The notes under the pieces were generated by a model. It was not told where the DNA came from, did not search any database, and saw only the letters and a list, made by a program, of their open reading frames with translations. From an uncultured Lachnospiraceae bacterium (GTDB lineage: Bacteria; Bacillota; Clostridia; Lachnospirales; Lachnospiraceae): a stretch of DNA of 9,399 nt. The position numbers and the translations under genes were made by a program. The stretch spans positions 1-9,399 of the forward strand of contig CAKRLN010000082.1 of assembly GCA_934359535.1 (NCBI GenBank), written 5' to 3'. Positions 5,693-9,399 of this stretch are shown piece after piece; the stretch's first letter is position 1; each line of letters starts with the position of its first letter.

Positions 5693-7579
5693 GTGAAAAG
5701 CATCATTCATTCATTACAAAAACAAATCAGACAAAAATATTCCGGATGGAGAAAAGAGGCGGGAAAAGGAATCGTGTTTGCCATGGTTCCGGTTCTCGCG
5801 TTTTATCTTCTGGAATTTTATGAACATAATCCCTTTACAGAGGTGCGGACAGAGGCACAGTGGTTTAATATCCTGCTTTTGGAGCTCCTTGCGTGGGGAT
5901 TATTTTTTCTGATGAAAAAGGCCGTATATGCGTTAAGGGTGGAATTGATTTTCACACTGATTTTTGGACTGGTCAACCATTATGTTACCGAATTCCGTTC
6001 GACACCGTTTGTTCCGTGGGATATTCTTTCTGCAAAAACAGCGGCATCGGTAGCCGGCAATTACGATTATACGCCATCCCTTAGGGTGATTGTGGTAACC
6101 GTTCTTTTTCTTGTACTTTGCTTTGCTGTGCGGTATCTGGAGTTTTCCTGTGCGTTAAGGCTTCCGTTCCGGCTCATTCCAGCGGCACTTTTTGGCATGG
6201 CACTCTGCCTGCTTGTGAGTGCGCTTCAGAATGAGAGCTTTCAGACAAGGCATTATCTGTATCCGTTTTTGTTTACGCCGTCCTATATGACGAAGGTGAA
6301 TGGAATGCTTGTTACCTTTTCTATGAATCTTGAGTATATTGCGGTGGAGAAACCACAGGGCTACGATGCGGGGGAGGCAGAAAAGACGCTTGCTTCATAT
6401 GCAAAAGTCAAGGATACCGAGGACAGCGGTAATGACACTGAGACAGACAATGGAGCTGGAGACACGGAGGAAACCGGGCTTCCGAATATCATTGTAATTA
6501 TGGATGAGGCATTTTCCGATTTGTCGGTGCTTGGCAATTTTATGGCAAGCGAAGACCCGATGCCGTTTGTCCACAGCCTGCAAAATGGGGCGGATAACAC
6601 CATTACAGGCTATCTGAATGTGTCCGTGTGCGGTGGAAATACGGCAAATACCGAGTTTGAATTTTTGACCGGGAATACAATGGCATTTCTTCCGAATGGA
6701 AGCATCCCATATCAGCAGTACATAAAAAAAGAGACACCATCCCTGGCACAATATCTGTCTGGTCTTGGCTATGAGACATGCGGCATGCATCCTTACAATG
6801 CATCCGGATGGGACAGGGAGCGCGTCTATCCGCTTCTTGGTTTTTCGGATATGCTGTTTTTTGATGATTTTACAAATAAGACCTTTGTGCGCAAATATGT
6901 CAGCGATGAGAGTGATTTTTCCAATATCATTGCGCAGTATGAGAAGAAGCAGGAAAACAAACCGCTCTTTTTGTTCAATGTCACAATGCAGAATCACGGA
7001 AGCTATGTGGATGCCTACGATAATTTCACACCGGATGTGACAGTGCAGGGAACAAACAGCTTTGTGCTTTCCCAGTATCTTTCCCTTGTGAAAAAGACAG
7101 ATACGGCGCTAGAAGAGCTGATCCGTTACTTTCAGTCCAAAAAGGAAAAGACGGTGATCGTATTTTTCGGGGATCATCAGCCGGCAGACAGCGTGGTTTC
7201 ACCGGTGCTTGCCTTAAATGGAAAGGATACATCGGATCCGGATGATGAGACGGGAAGGCTCCGCTATCAGGTTCCGTATGTGATCTGGGCAAATTTTGGG
7301 ATTGATGAGGAGTCCGGCGTGGATACGAGTGCTAATTATCTTGCGGCACATGTGCTTTCGGCAGCAGGGGTTCCACTGTCGGATTACCAGAACTATCTCC
7401 TTGAGTTAGAGGAGACTTACCCAGTGGTTTCGGCTGCCCGTGTGGTGAAGGAGAATGCACAGGGCAAGTGGGAGGAAACGGATCGCACTTCGGAGAAAAA
7501 GGGACTTTTGGAGTATCAGAGGCTTCAGTATTACCGTCTGTTTGACTGGAAAAATGAGACAAAACAGGAGACGAAATGA
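5693..7579 (+). CDS. LTA synthase family phosphoglycerol transferase
   Basis: Membrane enzyme of 628 residues in the LtaS group (sulfatase/alkaline-phosphatase fold), which moves glycerol phosphate from phosphatidylglycerol to a growing lipoteichoic acid or related polymer outside the membrane. Five hydrophobic segments (about 25-42, 57-75, 79-98, 129-148, 157-178) match the LtaS layout. The extracellular domain begins near N265. It shows the metal-binding Glu272 in NIIVIMDEAF, nucleophile Thr317 in GGNTANTEFE, a substrate-pocket segment HPYNASGWDR, His435 in MQNHGSY, and Asp494-His495 in FFGDHQP. An acidic linker (241-261) precedes the domain. S-Y-A at 235-237 resembles the signal peptidase site that releases LtaS in Staphylococcus aureus. 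The start is GTG, directly after the cyclase TAA and in the same frame, with GGAAG at 5682-5686. This implies translational coupling. The exact polymer made is not certain; the enzyme could be an LTA primase or a synthase paralogue. Confidence 0.88.
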   Translation: MKSIIHSLQKQIRQKYSGWRKEAGKGIVFAMVPVLAFYLLEFYEHNPFTEVRTEAQWFNILLLELLAWGLFFLMKKAVYALRVELIFTLIFGLVNHYVTEFRSTPFVPWDILSAKTAASVAGNYDYTPSLRVIVVTVLFLVLCFAVRYLEFSCALRLPFRLIPAALFGMALCLLVSALQNESFQTRHYLYPFLFTPSYMTKVNGMLVTFSMNLEYIAVEKPQGYDAGEAEKTLASYAKVKDTEDSGNDTETDNGAGDTEETGLPNIIVIMDEAFSDLSVLGNFMASEDPMPFVHSLQNGADNTITGYLNVSVCGGNTANTEFEFLTGNTMAFLPNGSIPYQQYIKKETPSLAQYLSGLGYETCGMHPYNASGWDRERVYPLLGFSDMLFFDDFTNKTFVRKYVSDESDFSNIIAQYEKKQENKPLFLFNVTMQNHGSYVDAYDNFTPDVTVQGTNSFVLSQYLSLVKKTDTALEELIRYFQSKKEKTVIVFFGDHQPADSVVSPVLALNGKDTSDPDDETGRLRYQVPYVIWANFGIDEESGVDTSANYLAAHVLSAAGVPLSDYQNYLLELEETYPVVSAARVVKENAQGKWEETDRTSEKKGLLEYQRLQYYRLFDWKNETKQETK

Positions 7580-9399
7580 AAGACAATAGAAAGAATTGGG
7601 TTTCACATTTCATAAGAAAAAAATATGCCGCAGAAGCGATGGCATTTCTGCTGCCATTTTTCATATGCCTTGGTATCTGCATCGGGAATGGAGTGTATCC
7701 GTTTGGGGAAAACTGCATTCTTCATGTTGACATGTACCATCAGTACTGTCCGTTTTTTACGGAATTTCTGGAAAAATTACAAAATGGGGGAAGTCTGCTT
7801 TATTCCTGGAATTTAGGACTTGGCTCTGATTTTGTGTCGCTTTATGCATATTATCTTGCAAGTCCGTTCAACTGGCTTTTGATTCTCTGCCCGAAAGCCT
7901 TTGTAATTGAGTTTATGACGCTTCTTGTCCTGACGAAAACAGCACTCTGCGGTCTTAGCTTTTTCCTTTATTTAAAGCACCATGAGCATCTGGTTGGAAA
8001 AGACGGAAGGCTTCATGGCAATACGGTTTTTCCGGCACTTGTGTGTTCGGCAGCCTATGCGCTTTCCGGGTTTGTTGCAGCCTATAACTGGAACATTATG
8101 TGGATGGATTGTGTGGCGCTTGCACCGCTTATCATTCTTGGACTGGAACGCCTTGTGAAAGAGAAAAGGGCAGGACTTTACTATGGAACGCTTGCACTCG
8201 CAATTGTTTCCAATTACTATATTTCCATTATGATCTGCCTGTTTGTGTCGCTTTATTTTATCGTGTTATTCTTTCGTCAGAAGACGGGGCGTGCAGGGGC
8301 TTTTTGGCGTTTTTCCCTGTATTCGCTTCTTGCGGGCGGAAGCGCTGCGGTTCTTCTGATTCCAGAGTACATCATTCTTGGGGCAAGCGGTTCACAGGGA
8401 ATCAGCTTTCCGGAGACTGTAGAATGGTATTTTGATCTGATCGGGGAACTGTCAAGAAGCTGCATGAGTGCATATGTCTACACAGGGAGGGAGCACTGGC
8501 CGAATCTGTATTCCGGCGTGTTTGCAATCTTTTGTGTGGTGTTATTTTTCTTAAACCGCAGGATTTCATGGAAGAAAAAGCTGCCGTTTGGTGCGATGCT
8601 TTTGTTCTTTTTGCTTGGCTTTGCCAATAATTATCTGGATTTTATCTGGCATGGGCTACATTTCCCGGATTCACTTCCGGGCAGACAAAGCTTCTTATAT
8701 TCCTTCCTTGTGCTTGTGATGTCATTTGAGACGGTCATAAGATGGCGTGGAAACCGGCTGTGGCATGCGGGGGCAGCATTTCTTCTTGGTGCAGTTCCCG
8801 TATTCCTTGGTGCGTCCAGGGTAGATGCCGAAATTGTTGATCCGTTTGCGTTTCTGGTAACCGGAATCTTTCTTGGCGTGTATACCTGTCTGTTTGTGCT
8901 GCATGCGGTCTCAAAGAAAAAGCTGCGAAGCTTTTACCGGAAGCTTACCTTTGTGATTGCAATCTGTGAGCTTATCGTCAATATGGCAGTGACCGGCTTT
9001 TCGGTAACGAGCAGGACGGCGTATACGGAAAAACAGAAGGATTATGAGACCTTGCTTCAGGCAGCAGAGGAAGCAAATGCCGCAGAGGGCAGTGGGTTTT
9101 ACCGTGTTGAGGATCCAGAGCGCATGACAAAAAATGATGATATGCGCTACGGCTATCCGTCCGGTACGCAGTTTTCCTCGCTTATGAATATTGAGGTGAG
9201 CCATTTTTACCAGAGTGTGCTGATGGAAGGCGGCAAAAATTTCTACTGCTATAACGGGGCAACTCCGTTACTTTCGGCGATGCTTTCGGTCAAATACCGG
9301 CTTTCGGATAATTCGCTGGAGGAAGGACCACTTCAGAAAATTGTGGCGCAGTCTGGAAATTCTGTGTTATATGAAAGCACCTACAGCCTGCCGCTTGGC
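7576..9399 (+). CDS. YfhO-family polytopic membrane protein, 3' end outside window
   Basis: The frame is open from ATG 7576 to the last base (608 codons, no stop), so the C-terminal part is missing; family members commonly exceed 800 residues. It is a multi-spanning protein with a first helix near 19-39. A loop with D52 in HVDMYHQY follows, then GLGSDF (81-86), the signature YALSGFVAAYNWNIMW (161-176) and LPGRQSF (367-373). The visible end (GTQFSSLMN, then SVKYRLS) is also typical of YfhO. Members resemble GT-C glycosyltransferases. Bacillus subtilis YfhO is linked to attaching N-acetylglucosamine to LTA from a lipid-linked sugar. A similar role decorating the polymer made by the preceding gene fits well but is inferred. 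The start overlaps the previous stop (ATGA) and has CAGGAG five bases before it, a classic coupled junction. Base composition matches the two upstream genes. Confidence 0.88.
   Translation, partial: MKDNRKNWVSHFIRKKYAAEAMAFLLPFFICLGICIGNGVYPFGENCILHVDMYHQYCPFFTEFLEKLQNGGSLLYSWNLGLGSDFVSLYAYYLASPFNWLLILCPKAFVIEFMTLLVLTKTALCGLSFFLYLKHHEHLVGKDGRLHGNTVFPALVCSAAYALSGFVAAYNWNIMWMDCVALAPLIILGLERLVKEKRAGLYYGTLALAIVSNYYISIMICLFVSLYFIVLFFRQKTGRAGAFWRFSLYSLLAGGSAAVLLIPEYIILGASGSQGISFPETVEWYFDLIGELSRSCMSAYVYTGREHWPNLYSGVFAIFCVVLFFLNRRISWKKKLPFGAMLLFFLLGFANNYLDFIWHGLHFPDSLPGRQSFLYSFLVLVMSFETVIRWRGNRLWHAGAAFLLGAVPVFLGASRVDAEIVDPFAFLVTGIFLGVYTCLFVLHAVSKKKLRSFYRKLTFVIAICELIVNMAVTGFSVTSRTAYTEKQKDYETLLQAAEEANAAEGSGFYRVEDPERMTKNDDMRYGYPSGTQFSSLMNIEVSHFYQSVLMEGGKNFYCYNGATPLLSAMLSVKYRLSDNSLEEGPLQKIVAQSGNSVLYESTYSLPLG

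Noticed and set aside
6395..6997. 200-codon minus-strand open frame inside the LTA synthase-like gene
   Set aside because: It is antisense to a gene with clear LtaS catalytic motifs, and its translation is Cys/His/Ile-rich with no recognisable domain, as expected of a shadow frame.
1..9399. CRISPR arrays, insertion sequences or long repeats
   Set aside because: No regularly spaced direct repeats, transposase motifs or long terminal inverted repeats were seen on reading through the window.

Overview
The window looks like chromosomal DNA of a Gram-positive Firmicute, most likely a gut clostridium of the Lachnospiraceae type. This rests on strong AGGAG-type ribosome sites, AT-leaning codon use, tRNA genes without encoded CCA, and a lipoteichoic-acid (LTA) synthase-like protein beside a YfhO-family membrane protein. 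The taxon is inferred from gene content only.

Region 1 (about 1-3430) is very AT-rich and accessory in character. It holds the 3' end of an Abi_2-type abortive-infection gene with a HEPN R-x4-H motif. A 763-residue Hanks-type Ser/Thr kinase follows, with a roughly 490-residue C-terminal region I do not recognise. A 130-codon orphan reading frame without a convincing start comes last. The region stops at the 3' end of a tRNA gene, a common integration point for mobile or defence islands. No integrase or att repeat is visible in the window.

Region 2 (3438-3676) is a minus-strand tRNA operon, tRNA-Leu(CAA) then tRNA-Gly(CCC). A near-consensus sigma-A promoter reads away from region 3.

Region 3 (3745-9399, open at the right edge) is a tightly packed plus-strand operon of higher GC. 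The first gene is a soluble diguanylate cyclase whose input domain is a LacI-type sugar-binding fold without its DNA-binding head. The second is a five-helix LTA synthase-family phosphoglycerol transferase starting on the base after the cyclase stop codon. The third is a YfhO-family polytopic protein overlapping the synthase by an ATGA junction and running off the window.

Together region 3 reads as a cell-surface polymer module: LtaS-like polymerisation, YfhO-like glycosylation, and a co-transcribed c-di-GMP synthase that may sense an intracellular, probably sugar-like ligand. That coupling is the most interesting hypothesis here. The kinase plus HEPN gene pair is the second.
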